From Bradyrhizobium sp. WD16 (GTDB taxonomy: Bacteria; Pseudomonadota; Alphaproteobacteria; Rhizobiales; Xanthobacteraceae): a DNA stretch of 64,000 nt. Each line of letters begins with the position of its first letter. The first letter of the stretch is position 1. Location of the stretch: positions 3,833,501 to 3,897,500 of the forward strand of contig NZ_CP028908.1 in NCBI RefSeq assembly GCF_024181725.1, given 5' to 3'. Positions 25,705 to 34,540 of this stretch are shown here, in pieces. The notes under the pieces were generated by a model, which had not been told where the DNA came from, did not search any database, and saw only the letters and a program-made list of their open reading frames with translations. A program made the position numbers and the translations under genes.

Positions 25705-26316
25705 ATGAAAATCGCCGTCATCGGCGCCACCGGAAACGCCGGCTCGCGCATCACCGCCGAACTGCTCGACCGCGGCCATGCTGTCACGGGAATTGCCCGC
25801 CATCCCGAGCGGCTGGAGAGCCGCGCCGGCCTGATCGCCGTCAAGGGCGACGCAGACGATCCGCAGGCTCTGGCGAGTCTCCTTGTCGGGCATGACGTGG
25901 CGGTAAGCTCGATTCACTTCCTCGCCAGCGATCCCGAGAAGCTGATCGCCGCGGTCAAGGCCTCAGGGGTGGGGCGGTACCTCGTTGTTGGCGGCGCCGG
26001 CAGTCTCGAAGTCGCACCCGGCGTATCGCTGGTGACGACCCCCGAATTCCCACCGCTGTACAAGGCCGAGGCGGAAAAGGGTGCCGCATTCCTCGCGCGG
26101 CTGAAGCAGGAGACGGCCTTGAACTGGACCTTCCTGTCGCCCTCGGCGTTGTTCACGGCCGGGTCGCGGACCGGCAAATTCCGTCTCGGGACCGACCAGC
26201 TCCTGGTCGGCGCCGACGGCAAGAGCTGGATCTCCTTCGAGGACTACGCGGTGGCCCTGGCCGACGAGATCGAGCGGCCCGCCCACGAGCGTCGCCGCTT
26301 CACGGTCGGCTATTAA
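25705..26316 (+). CDS. NAD(P)-binding protein, SDR/NmrA-like
   Basis: A 203-residue single Rossmann-fold protein with GATGNAGSRITAELLDRGH near the N terminus, then VVGGAGSLEV and a family-typical ending WISFEDYAVALADEIERPAH. It resembles the YwnB/YmfB-type NAD(P)H-binding proteins often paired with HxlR regulators and proposed to handle quinones. No catalytic Tyr-x3-Lys is evident. The start at 25705 gives the usual MKIAVIGATG; an ATG at 25693 is also in frame but too close to the AAAGG site. Confidence 0.8.
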   Translation: MKIAVIGATGNAGSRITAELLDRGHAVTGIARHPERLESRAGLIAVKGDADDPQALASLLVGHDVAVSSIHFLASDPEKLIAAVKASGVGRYLVVGGAGSLEVAPGVSLVTTPEFPPLYKAEAEKGAAFLARLKQETALNWTFLSPSALFTAGSRTGKFRLGTDQLLVGADGKSWISFEDYAVALADEIERPAHERRRFTVGY

Positions 26317-26446
26317 AAGCCCTGTTCCAGCCCGATGTGGGTAGCCTTGGCGGGCTGCTCGGCCCGATATTGTGCGGCCATCGGCGTCGCTATATAAGCG
26401 GCGCCGCAGCCGGGCCTTTCGGTTGCCTTGCACGGATTCGGGACCG

Positions 26447-26860
26447 GTGTTGGACAAATTCAAGAGCTACAGGCCCTCCGAGAAAGAACCCTTCATGAAC
26501 GAGCGCCAGCGCGAATATTTCCGCGCCAAGCTGCTCGCGTGGAAGGAGGAGATCTTAAAGGAAGCGAAGACCACCCTGCAGCAGTTGCAGGATGAGAACG
26601 TCAATCACCCCGACTTGACCGACCGCGCTTCGTCGGAAACCGATCGCGCGATCGAACTGCGTGCCCGCGACCGCCAGCGCAAGCTGATCTCCAAGATCGA
26701 CGCCGCGTTGGCCCGCATCGACGATGGCTCCTACGGCTATTGCGAGGAGACCGGCGAGCCGATCTCGCTCAAGCGGCTTGAGGCTCGCCCGATCGCGACC
26801 CTGTCGGTCGAAGCTCAGGAGCGGCACGAGAAACGGGAAAAGGTCTACCGCGACGAATAG
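26447..26860 (+). CDS. dksA: DksA/TraR-family RNA polymerase-binding protein
   Basis: A 137-residue DksA-like protein: a coiled coil (REYFRAKLLAWKEEILKEAK, DLTDRASSETDRAIELRARD) and the C-terminal region SYGYCEETGEPISLKRLEAR. The four-Cys zinc finger of DksA is reduced to a single Cys (CEET for CxxC, and the second pair replaced by LSVEA). It acts with ppGpp on the RNA polymerase secondary channel. The start is uncertain: GTG 26447 or TTG 26450 keeps a homologous N-terminal DKFKSYRPSEKEPF; the first ATG is 26495. Confidence 0.82.
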   Translation: MLDKFKSYRPSEKEPFMNERQREYFRAKLLAWKEEILKEAKTTLQQLQDENVNHPDLTDRASSETDRAIELRARDRQRKLISKIDAALARIDDGSYGYCEETGEPISLKRLEARPIATLSVEAQERHEKREKVYRDE

Positions 26861-26863
26861 ATT

Positions 26864-26886
26864 CGGCCGCCTTTGGCGGCCGGTTT
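26864..26886 (+). terminator. Terminator after dksA
   Basis: CGGCCGCC-TTT-GGCGGCCG followed by GTTTCG, four bases past the stop codon. The next 190 bp to 27079 hold nothing I can identify. Confidence 0.7.
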
Positions 26887-27079
26887 CGTCTTGGTCGGCA
26901 GTGAGACCGGCAGCAGCCGGGGCGGCTCACCGTTGCCGGCGGCAGACGGCTCAGCGTCGTTCCATCCCCTGTCGACCCTGCGCTTGGAGCCGGCGACGTT
27001 ACGCTGACGAGTTTGCGCCGGCGATCAGCGATCGCGCTGCGGGAGCTGCGCAATTGCAATAGCTAGCACCTCGCTGCGA

Positions 27080-27832
27080 TCATGCCGGATCGCGGTCTGG
27101 CCGGTAGGTGCCGCCCGCGTTCCCGCCGAAGACTTTCGCGAAGGCCGGCTGACGCAGCAGTTCGGCGACCGCGGTCCAGGTCTCGGCCTGCGTTGCTCGC
27201 GGCGTCTGGGGACACTCGGCAACTACCCGGCCCGGCCGGCCCGCCATCAGGACGATGCGGTCGGCAAGCGCTACGGCTTCGACGAGATCATGGGTGACGA
27301 ACAGTGCTGCCGTTCCCTGTTTCCGGCAGAGGGTTCGCGTCAGAGTCTGGAGGTCGCGGCGGCGGGCAAGGTCGAGCGCGGCGAAGGGTTCGTCCATGAC
27401 GACGAAGTCCGGTTCGGTGACGAAGGCGCGCGCGACGGCGACACGCGCCTGCATGCCGCCCGAAAGCTGGGCGGCATGCTTGACCATGTCGGTCGGCTCG
27501 AAGCCCAGGCGACGCAGCCATCGCGCGGCGACGTCGTGCCGCTGCGGCCGCGACAGGTCGCTGCCGTCGAGGGCGAGGGCCACATTGTCGATCGCATTGG
27601 CCCACGGCAGCAGCCGGGGTTCCTGAAACACCGCGGTGGTGCGCGCGAAGGCGTTGCTCACGGTACCGCAGGTTGCGCGCTCGATGCCGGCGGCGAGGCG
27701 CAGAATCGTGGTCTTGCCGATCCCAGAAGGTCCGACCAGAACGATGATCTCGCGCGGCGCGACCGCGAGGTCGCAATTGGCGATCAGCGGCGCCCCGCCG
27801 ACATCGTAAGCGACACCGGCGAACGTCAGCAT
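27080..27832 (-). CDS. ABC transporter ATPase, NitT/TauT type
   Basis: A 250-residue ATPase: Walker A GPSGIGKTT, Q-loop VFQEPRLLPW, signature LSGGMQARVAVARA, Walker B FVVMDEPFAAL, H-loop LFVTHDLVEA. The closest pattern is the SsuB/TauB/NrtD group. Its ATG overlaps the end of the permease gene by 7 bp. It powers the importer encoded by the three-gene operon 29663-27080, whose promoter has a ModE-like box. The substrate is unknown; a molybdenum- or nitrogenase-related compound is suggested by context only. Confidence 0.88.
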   Translation of the reverse strand: MLTFAGVAYDVGGAPLIANCDLAVAPREIIVLVGPSGIGKTTILRLAAGIERATCGTVSNAFARTTAVFQEPRLLPWANAIDNVALALDGSDLSRPQRHDVAARWLRRLGFEPTDMVKHAAQLSGGMQARVAVARAFVTEPDFVVMDEPFAALDLARRRDLQTLTRTLCRKQGTAALFVTHDLVEAVALADRIVLMAGRPGRVVAECPQTPRATQAETWTAVAELLRQPAFAKVFGGNAGGTYRPDRDPA

Positions 27833-28674
27833 GCGCCGTCCTGCGACGCGCGTAGCGCGGTTGCGCGCGCCACATCGGACTCGTTTCGCCGCTGGCGGGG
27901 TGAGCGGGAGCGCGCCATCCAGCGGCGCAGGCGGCCGAGCAGCAGGAGATCCGAGGCCAGTACGAAGCCGACCACCAGGAGGATCCAGGCCATCGCCTCA
28001 GCGAGGTCGAGATGGGCACGCGCGGTGGCGAAGCGTCCGCCGGCGCCGCTGCCGTCGCCGAGAACTTCGGCGGTGAGCGCGACCTTCCAGGCGATGGCGA
28101 AGGCGCTGGCCAGTGCCGGTGCCAGGATGGTCGCCAGCTCCGGCATCATGATCTTCAGGAGACGACTCCGCACCGGCAGGCGGAAGACCCTCGCCATCTC
28201 GATGAGGTGAGGATCGCGGGCACGCATGCCCTGCAACGTGGCGGCGAAGACGATCGGCATGGTGGTGATCGCGACCGTGAACAGCGGGCCGAGCCCGCCG
28301 GGGCCGAACCACAGCAGCGACAGCACCACCCAGGCGATCGGCGGAATGCCGAGCACCACGGTCGCGACCGGGGCGATGGCCGCGCCCAGTAGCCGCACCC
28401 GGCCGCCTGCGACCCCGACCACCGTGCCGACCGCAGCCCCTAAAAGGCCGCCGCCGACCGCGTGCAATACCGTCGTGCCGATCGCGGGCAGCGCTTCGCC
28501 GGAGGTCAGGATATGCCCGAGCGCTGTCGCGGTATCAGTGAGGCTTGGCAGAACGAAGGGACCATAGGTGCGGTTGAGCAGGCTCCAGCCGAGCCCGAGC
28601 AGCGTCAGCCCAACCGCGCCCCAGGCTGCGTCGGGCAGGCGGTGCGGATCGTTGCTGTCGTGCTGCGCTCTCAC
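27826..28674 (-). CDS. ABC transporter permease, NitT/TauT type
   Basis: A 282-residue inner-membrane permease. Several hydrophobic segments surround the coupling motif EMARVFRLPVRSRLLKIMMP (the EAA loop). The start is a GTG at 28674 that overlaps the stop codon of the binding-protein gene (GTGA), giving tight coupling. The long open frame upstream of this GTG runs inside the neighbouring gene and is not real. The C-terminal tail (RRWMARSRSPRQRRNES) is basic and cytoplasmic. Confidence 0.85.
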   Translation of the reverse strand: MRAQHDSNDPHRLPDAAWGAVGLTLLGLGWSLLNRTYGPFVLPSLTDTATALGHILTSGEALPAIGTTVLHAVGGGLLGAAVGTVVGVAGGRVRLLGAAIAPVATVVLGIPPIAWVVLSLLWFGPGGLGPLFTVAITTMPIVFAATLQGMRARDPHLIEMARVFRLPVRSRLLKIMMPELATILAPALASAFAIAWKVALTAEVLGDGSGAGGRFATARAHLDLAEAMAWILLVVGFVLASDLLLLGRLRRWMARSRSPRQRRNESDVARATALRASQDGAC

Positions 28675-29663
28675 AGGTCGAGATAGAAATCGTCGGGCGG
28701 CAGCCGGCCCCCGAGCGCTTCGGGTTCGAGGTCGAGCAACGTAGCGTAGAAGTCGGCCAGCTCCGACTTGCCGGCCCGGGCCGACACCACGTCGATATTC
28801 AGATGGGGAAACGCCTTCTCGAAGATCTGCGGCCGCATCTCCATCTTCGCTTCGGCAAGCTTTGCGGCTGCTGCGGGATCGGCCATCACCCGGTCCCGGG
28901 CCGGCGCGAGCCCCGCGCGTATTGCCGCGAGCAGCTCCGGCGCCTCCTCGATCAGCCCGGCATGGAGCGCGATCCCGGCCATGGGAATCCGGGGCCTCGG
29001 CTTGTGGCGCCCCCAGATGCTGGTCAGCTCGAAGGCGCGGCGCAAGGTGCGCCCCTTCGCCTGCGCCATCATGATCGCGGCGGTCGCCTGCGGCTCGGCG
29101 AGAATGGCGGTGGAGACCCTGCCGGCGGCGAGCATCTGCGCCGCCTCCATGGCGGTCTGGACATAGCTCAAGCTCATGTCCTTCTCGGCATCCATGCGCT
29201 CCATCCTGGCGATGGCCCGGAAGGTCAGATCCGGCATGTCGTGGCGAAAGAAGCCGAGCACGGGTTTTCCCGCGAGGTCGTGAAAGTCCGCGATGCTGTC
29301 GTCGTCCGTGACCACCGCAAGATGCCCCATGCCGAGCAGACACAGCATCCTGAGCGGCAGGCCTCGCGCAGCGAGATTGGCGGGGACGTGGCTCGGCGTC
29401 GTGAACAGCCGGGTCCGGCCGGAGACGATGCCGGCGCGCAGATCGTCAGTGGTCCGCCACAGGCGGAACGTTGCGCCGGGCGCGGCGGCGGCCAGGGCGC
29501 CCGATGCCATCAGTTCGACGAGGACGATGGTGGACCCGTTCGGTGCGCCAAGGATCTCCAGCCCCGCCAACGGCGCCGTGAGGGCGCTGTGCGCGGTGAT
29601 TCCGGCGAGGGGCAGGCTGCCGAGGCCGGCGAGGCAGGATCGGCGCGTCAGGAAAGGAGGCAT
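28671..29663 (-). CDS. Periplasmic substrate-binding protein of the NitT/TauT-type ABC transporter
   Basis: A 330-residue binding protein. The Tat-like leader FLTRRSCLAGLGSLPLAG suggests export in folded form. The body follows the NMT1/THI5-like plan (DLRAGIVSGRTRLFTTPSHV, LLGMGHLAVVTDDDSI, GKPVLGFFRHDM, AEPQATAAIMMAQ). The ligand cannot be read from the sequence. ATG 29663 places the twin-Arg motif near the N terminus; ATG 29717 is an alternative. First gene of the operon. A Mo-box-like palindrome at 29824 and a second palindrome at 29791 lie in its promoter. Confidence 0.8.
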   Translation of the reverse strand: MPPFLTRRSCLAGLGSLPLAGITAHSALTAPLAGLEILGAPNGSTIVLVELMASGALAAAAPGATFRLWRTTDDLRAGIVSGRTRLFTTPSHVPANLAARGLPLRMLCLLGMGHLAVVTDDDSIADFHDLAGKPVLGFFRHDMPDLTFRAIARMERMDAEKDMSLSYVQTAMEAAQMLAAGRVSTAILAEPQATAAIMMAQAKGRTLRRAFELTSIWGRHKPRPRIPMAGIALHAGLIEEAPELLAAIRAGLAPARDRVMADPAAAAKLAEAKMEMRPQIFEKAFPHLNIDVVSARAGKSELADFYATLLDLEPEALGGRLPPDDFYLDL

Positions 29664-29790
29664 TTCAGGTCTCGATGGGATGGAGGCTGTCGTCGGGTCG
29701 GGTAATGATGTCAGCAACTATGAAACGTGGGAGCCGAACGGGAAATTCAAGATATGGGCCAGCGGGGCGAAGCCTTCCTGGAGGTGGATA

Positions 29791-29808
29791 TTGTCGGAGA
29801 TCCGACAA
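29791..29808. promoter_or_regulatory. Perfect 8-bp inverted repeat upstream of the ABC operon
   Basis: TTGTCGGA-GA-TCCGACAA. It is 128 bp upstream of the binding-protein start and 16 bp from a Mo-box. It could be an operator of a second dimeric regulator. No regulator gene is obvious beside it. Confidence 0.4.
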
Positions 29809-29823
29809 TTTGGCGGATCGACC

Positions 29824-31032
<1,209 letters not shown>

Positions 31033-31045
31033 GCCGGAAGGAATG

Positions 31046-31078
31046 CGGTCGCCCAGCCGCGGCTTGGCCGGGCGACCG
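31046..31078 (+). terminator. Hairpin after nifH
   Basis: CGGTCGCCC and GGGCGACCG arms around a 15-base GC-rich loop, 13 bp past the stop codon. No T run directly follows, so termination strength is uncertain. Confidence 0.55.
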
Positions 31079-31098
31079 ATGTTCTCCATCCGGTTTTG

Positions 31099-31179
31099 CT
31101 AGTGCGGTGGATCTGACGCTCGATTCAGCATCGGAGCGAGCTCTTCATACGAGCATCAGATCCAGAACCGGGACACTAG
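31099..31179. repeat. CTAG palindrome, type A variant
   Basis: CTAGTGCGGTGGATCTGACG ... CAGATCCAGAACCGGGACACTAG. The internal stem GGATCTGA/TCAGATCC is intact. The outer arms differ (GCGGT against ACCGGGA), which suggests a mosaic end. It shares its terminal CTAG with the next element. Confidence 0.8.
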
Positions 31180-31343
31180 TGTCCCGTTTCCAACGTTCGT
31201 ATCCCATTGCAGCAGGCGCTCATACGAACGTTGGAAACAAGGGGACACTAGCAATGATCGTGATTCTAGTGTGGTTTTGGATCTGACGCTCGTTCGAAGA
31301 ACTCGCTGCAATACTGAAACGAGCGTCAGATCCACCACACTAG
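31176..31343. repeat. Composite palindromic element I (hairpin B - linker - hairpin A)
   Basis: Hairpin B (31176-31251; arms GTTTCCAACGTTCGTAT and ATACGAACGTTGGAAAC, loop CCCATTGCAGCAGGCGCTC) is joined by a 14-bp linker to hairpin A (31266-31343; arms GGATCTGACGCTCGTT/AAACGAGCGTCAGATCC). Each hairpin is bounded by CTAG. The whole unit recurs inverted at 48884-49050 with only a few base changes. Confidence 0.9.
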
Positions 31344-31506
31344 TGTCCTGTCTCCGAATTACCGCTTCGTTTGCCTCACCCTCGCACGGTAATTCGGAGA
31401 CATCAGGACACTAGCAAAATCAAAAAGCTAGTGTGGCTTATGTCTCGCAATTGCCTACGAGAGGCTTGCCGCAAAGGCGGTAGGCAATTGCGAGACGCCA
31501 CACTAG
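31340..31506. repeat. Composite palindromic element II (hairpin C - linker - hairpin D)
   Basis: Hairpin C (31340-31414; arms GTCTCCGAATTACCG.../CGGTAATTCGGAGAC) and hairpin D (31428-31506; arms ATGTCTCGCAATTGCCTAC/GTAGGCAATTGCGAGAC) are separated by CAAAATCAAAAAG. The same unit, with the same linker, lies at 59741-59906. It shares a CTAG with element I. Confidence 0.9.
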
Positions 31507-31540
31507 GCCGGGATGGTTTCGGTCGTGGGGATCGAGTTCA

Positions 31541-32353
31541 ATGGATGACCGGCGGTCCATCATCGTCTATGGGCTGGGTGAGCGAGCCTCCGCGATCGCG
31601 CGCATGATGCTTTTGTCCGGCCACGCCGTGGCGGTTCACGAGGCCAGATCGCCGTCGGTTCTGCGTCGGAAGATGGCGTTTTCCGACGCCTGGTACGACG
31701 GCGCCGCGGCTCTCGACGGGGTCGAGGCGCGCCGCGCCGACAGCGACGCCGACTTCCTCGTCGCTCTGCGCAGCGGCACCGCCATTCCCGTTCTGACTCA
31801 TCCTCTCATCGATGTGGTGGGGCGGTGGCCGTGGGATGTCGTGATCGACGCCCGCGATATTTTCGATCCGATCGAGCGATCGCGGCGCGGTACAGCGGAG
31901 CTGACCATTGCGCTCGGTGCCGGTGCGGTCGCGGGATCCGACTGCGATCTCGTGATCGAAACAGGCGGCCCTGATCCGGGAGCCGTGATCCGTGCCGGAC
32001 GAGCGCGTCAGGATTGTCCCGTGCGTCGCCGGATGGATGGCCCGGTATTGGCGCCCGTTTCCGGCGTATTCGTCTCGTCCCGGATGATCGGCGAGGTAGT
32101 CGACGCCGGCGAGTTGATCGGGGCGGTGGACGAAATGCCGGTGGTCGCTCCGGGGCGACGACGGATTCTCGGGCTTCAGCGCTCGCCGCGCTCGGTCAGG
32201 GCAGGGGAGGTTCTCGCTGAACTCACGGCGCAGCGGAGCCGCAAGGTCTGTGGCGTTGACTCCGCCGACCAGCTGATTGCGCGAGCTGTCGCCTTCGCCA
32301 TCGACCTCGAGCTCAATTGGCCCTCGCTTCGCTTCGAAAACCTCAAATGGTGA
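31541..32353 (+). CDS. YqeB/EF2563-like accessory protein of molybdenum hydroxylases
   Basis: A 270-residue protein that follows the EF2563/YqeB plan. A Rossmann start (IIVYGLGERASAIARMMLLS) precedes RRKMAFSDAWYDG, DVVIDARDIF, the LGAGAVAGSDCDLVIETGG core, the DGPVLAPVSGVF hinge and the C-terminal IARAVAFAIDLEL. These proteins are found with selenium-dependent or XdhC-served molybdo-enzymes and probably assist cofactor insertion. No hydroxylase gene is nearby. Its place 0.5 kb after nifH and among ModE-like boxes ties it to molybdenum use. The next 220 bp hold no recognisable signal until the Mo-box at 32577. Confidence 0.7.
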   Translation: MDDRRSIIVYGLGERASAIARMMLLSGHAVAVHEARSPSVLRRKMAFSDAWYDGAAALDGVEARRADSDADFLVALRSGTAIPVLTHPLIDVVGRWPWDVVIDARDIFDPIERSRRGTAELTIALGAGAVAGSDCDLVIETGGPDPGAVIRAGRARQDCPVRRRMDGPVLAPVSGVFVSSRMIGEVVDAGELIGAVDEMPVVAPGRRRILGLQRSPRSVRAGEVLAELTAQRSRKVCGVDSADQLIARAVAFAIDLELNWPSLRFENLKW

Positions 32354-32576
32354 GCGGTTGAACGTCGTTCAGGCCTGCACCCGCCGCGTCGTCGCTGCAC
32401 GAGCCCGCCCGTTACCGAACACGTCGGCTCTCCGCGGCGGCGTCGATTGCGCCGCCTCTACCCGCCGCCAGAATTCGAATTGATTCAGATCAAAGACAGC
32501 GCTGCGCTGCGACAGGACTATTTTTCATGGTGCCTCATGCGCGGCCAAGTGTGGAAACTGCATATTGTTTTGGCAT

Positions 32577-32602
32577 TCGTTATATCCAGTAAACTATAAC
32601 GA
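32577..32602. promoter_or_regulatory. ModE-like box 3
   Basis: TCGTTATA-N10-TATAACGA, a perfect 8-bp inverted repeat and the best of the five boxes. It is 92 bp before the 93-98-residue unknown gene. Confidence 0.7.
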
Positions 32603-32693
32603 TGACTTCGATGGAATGCGCAATCGCTGCCGCGCGTGAGTGCCCAAAAGATAGCCAATCGCGGGCAATGGATGTCCCGCCTCAGTGAGGAGA

Positions 32694-32966
32694 ATGGCAG
32701 AAATGGCGGCTCAGATTCAGACCAAGCTTAGACCTGTCGAGGACGACAGCGCGGTGCCCGACGAGGTGCTGGTGCATGTGCGCTTCCACCCGAGCGCGGA
32801 GATCATGTTGATCGGTGAGCAGCCGGCTCGCGTCAGTGCGAGCGACTGGTTCAAGCACCTGCTTGCAAACGCCTCGCAGTATTATCAGGTCTTTGCCGGC
32901 GGTCGCGGCTTCTTTCGCATTCCGCGCCAGCGGTTTGAGGCCATCGTGAGTGCATTGCCGCAGTAA
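32694..32966 (+). CDS. Unknown ~90-residue protein behind a ModE-like box
   Basis: Not recognised. A soluble, mixed alpha/beta sequence: LVHVRFHPSAEIMLIGEQPA, then SDWFKHLLANASQYYQVFAG and FFRIPRQRFEAIVSALP. There are no cysteines, no signal peptide and no membrane segment. The start could be ATG 32694 or 32703; GAGGAG at 32687-32692 fits neither perfectly. It is the gene most directly downstream of the perfect Mo-box, so it is a likely member of the molybdenum response. Confidence 0.6.
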   Translation: MAEMAAQIQTKLRPVEDDSAVPDEVLVHVRFHPSAEIMLIGEQPARVSASDWFKHLLANASQYYQVFAGGRGFFRIPRQRFEAIVSALPQ

Positions 32967-33116
32967 AGGCGTCGCGCTCGCGAGGACACCGGAGCCGGGC
33001 GGTGTCCCTCGTGCGTGCCCAGTTGGGATGAAAGTCGTGGACGAGGAGTTTTCACCGCCGTTTGCAGAGGGATCGCTTTCACGCGATCCGGCAGCGGAAT
33101 TCCGTGGCGGCCCGGG

Positions 33117-33848
33117 ATGACGGCGATCGAATCGTCTGGCCCGTTCAGGGAGCTGCACCTGGCTTTTGCCCGCATCCTTGCTGCCCGGCATGCGCCTGGC
33201 ATGCTGATCGATATGCTGGTCGGACAGGCCTTCGATCTGTTCGAAGACAATATCGGCGTCCAGACGCAGGATCTGCCGCCGCTTGCCTGTCAGAAGGGAT
33301 GTCCGTCGTGCTGCATCTTGCGGGTGACGGCGACCGCACCGGAAATCTTTCTGCTGGCTGACTATGTCCAGCGAATCGACGCGACGCCGCAGGGCGCTGC
33401 TCTCGCTCTGCCGAGGCGCATCGCTCACGCCCATCGAGCTACCGGGGGGCTCGCCGAGGCGGAGCGGATGGCATTGCGCAAGCCCTGTCCATTCATCATT
33501 CACGGCGTGTGTATCGTCCATCCGGTGCGGCCGTTGGCCTGCCGCGGCCATGCCTCATTCGACCGCCGGGCCTGCGCCCGGGCCGCGGCGGGACGCGATG
33601 TGGAGGTCCCGGTTTCGGAACCGCACCTCAATCTGCGCGGACTGATCCAGAATGCGCTGCAGTCGGCGCTGCGCAGCGCCGGCCTGTCCTGGGGGCTCCA
33701 TGAGATGAACCACGGGCTCGTGCTCGCTCTCGACGGCCATGGCAGGCGAGGTCGGTGGCTGGAGGGCGGCGACAGCCTTGGGCCAATCGTCGCCGAGTTT
33801 GATGCCACGAGCGCGGCCGAGCGCTTCGACCAGCTTCTGGCGAATTGA
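33117..33848 (+). CDS. YkgJ-like cysteine-cluster protein
   Basis: A 243-residue protein. CQKGCPSCC near residue 60 and the later CPFIIHGVCIVHPVRPLACRG form the eight-Cys-type cluster of the YkgJ/UPF0153 family, which binds zinc or an iron-sulfur cluster. It has a helical N-terminal part and an uncharacterised C-terminal part. Substrate and reaction are unknown. It follows the small unknown gene by 150 bp and is convergent with the DUF2478 gene. Confidence 0.75.
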   Translation: MTAIESSGPFRELHLAFARILAARHAPGMLIDMLVGQAFDLFEDNIGVQTQDLPPLACQKGCPSCCILRVTATAPEIFLLADYVQRIDATPQGAALALPRRIAHAHRATGGLAEAERMALRKPCPFIIHGVCIVHPVRPLACRGHASFDRRACARAAAGRDVEVPVSEPHLNLRGLIQNALQSALRSAGLSWGLHEMNHGLVLALDGHGRRGRWLEGGDSLGPIVAEFDATSAAERFDQLLAN

Positions 33849-33904
33849 CCTTCGAGGCCGAGCGCAGTACTCGCTCCGTTCATTCGGACGTAGCGGGCAG
33901 GCCG

Positions 33905-34486
33905 TCAGTACGACTTCAATGTCTCGCAGACGCGCCCCAAGCAGGCGCGCGAGGCTGAGCCCGGACCAGAGGCGTCCCGTTTCGTTCCCTGCCACCAGGC
34001 CTGCAGTGCCGCGGGTCTGCAGGCCAGTTTGACACTCATGCCCTCTGCGAATCGCAGCCATTCGTTGAAGCGCCATGTTGCGACGGCAATCACGACGGGA
34101 ATATCCATTTCGAGCGCAGCGAGGATCAGGCCGCAAAGCCCGTGGCCTTCGCTCTCCTGGCGTCCAAAACGGCTGATGATGACGAGATCGGCGCCGTTCG
34201 CCAGCTCGGCGGCGATCTGCCGGCCGGCATCGACAAGCTGTCCGGGATCGAGCCGGCAGCCCTCGGCGCCGGGGCCGAGCTGTCGCCACAGGCCGATGCG
34301 GCGGCCGGAATGGATGATGACGCCTGAGGGCTCGTGGCAAGCCTGCCGCCGTCGCGCCGACTGGATCAGTCCGACGACGCGGCATCCGCGGCTGCGGAGC
34401 GACATGGCGAAGTGGCGAAGGACGGCATCCGGATCGTCGCCGTCGCGATAGACGATTGCCGCCAGGTCGCTGTGTGAATCAAACAT
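33905..34486 (-). CDS. DUF2478 family protein
   Basis: A 193-residue protein with the DUF2478 pattern: AAIVYRDGDDPDAVLRHFAM, LRSRGCRVVGLIQSA, GCRLDPGQLVDAGRQIA, ADLVIISRFGRQESEGHGLC and VVIAVATWRFNEW. It looks like a P-loop/THEP1-type NTPase fold without a standard Walker A. Family members are often placed next to molybdate transport or nitrogenase genes (from memory). The start ATG 34486 has AAGGGA upstream; the frame from 34531 is less likely. It lies just after the aldehyde dehydrogenase gene and is probably co-transcribed with it. Confidence 0.75.
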   Translation of the reverse strand: MFDSHSDLAAIVYRDGDDPDAVLRHFAMSLRSRGCRVVGLIQSARRRQACHEPSGVIIHSGRRIGLWRQLGPGAEGCRLDPGQLVDAGRQIAAELANGADLVIISRFGRQESEGHGLCGLILAALEMDIPVVIAVATWRFNEWLRFAEGMSVKLACRPAALQAWWQGTKRDASGPGSASRACLGRVCETLKSY

Positions 34487-34540
34487 CGTCCCTTGCTCGC
34501 CGCTTGCGACGGCCGCGCTGAGCGCGGCCATCGGGCCGCG

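Noticed and set aside
27826-29343. 505-codon frame starting inside the binding-protein gene
   Set aside because: Only the part from the GTG at 28674 codes for the ABC permease; upstream it is an Arg/Gly-rich shadow of the binding-protein gene.
31099-31506. CRISPR-like array
   Set aside because: The repeated units are different self-complementary palindromes bounded by CTAG, without constant direct repeats and unique spacers; no cas genes are present.
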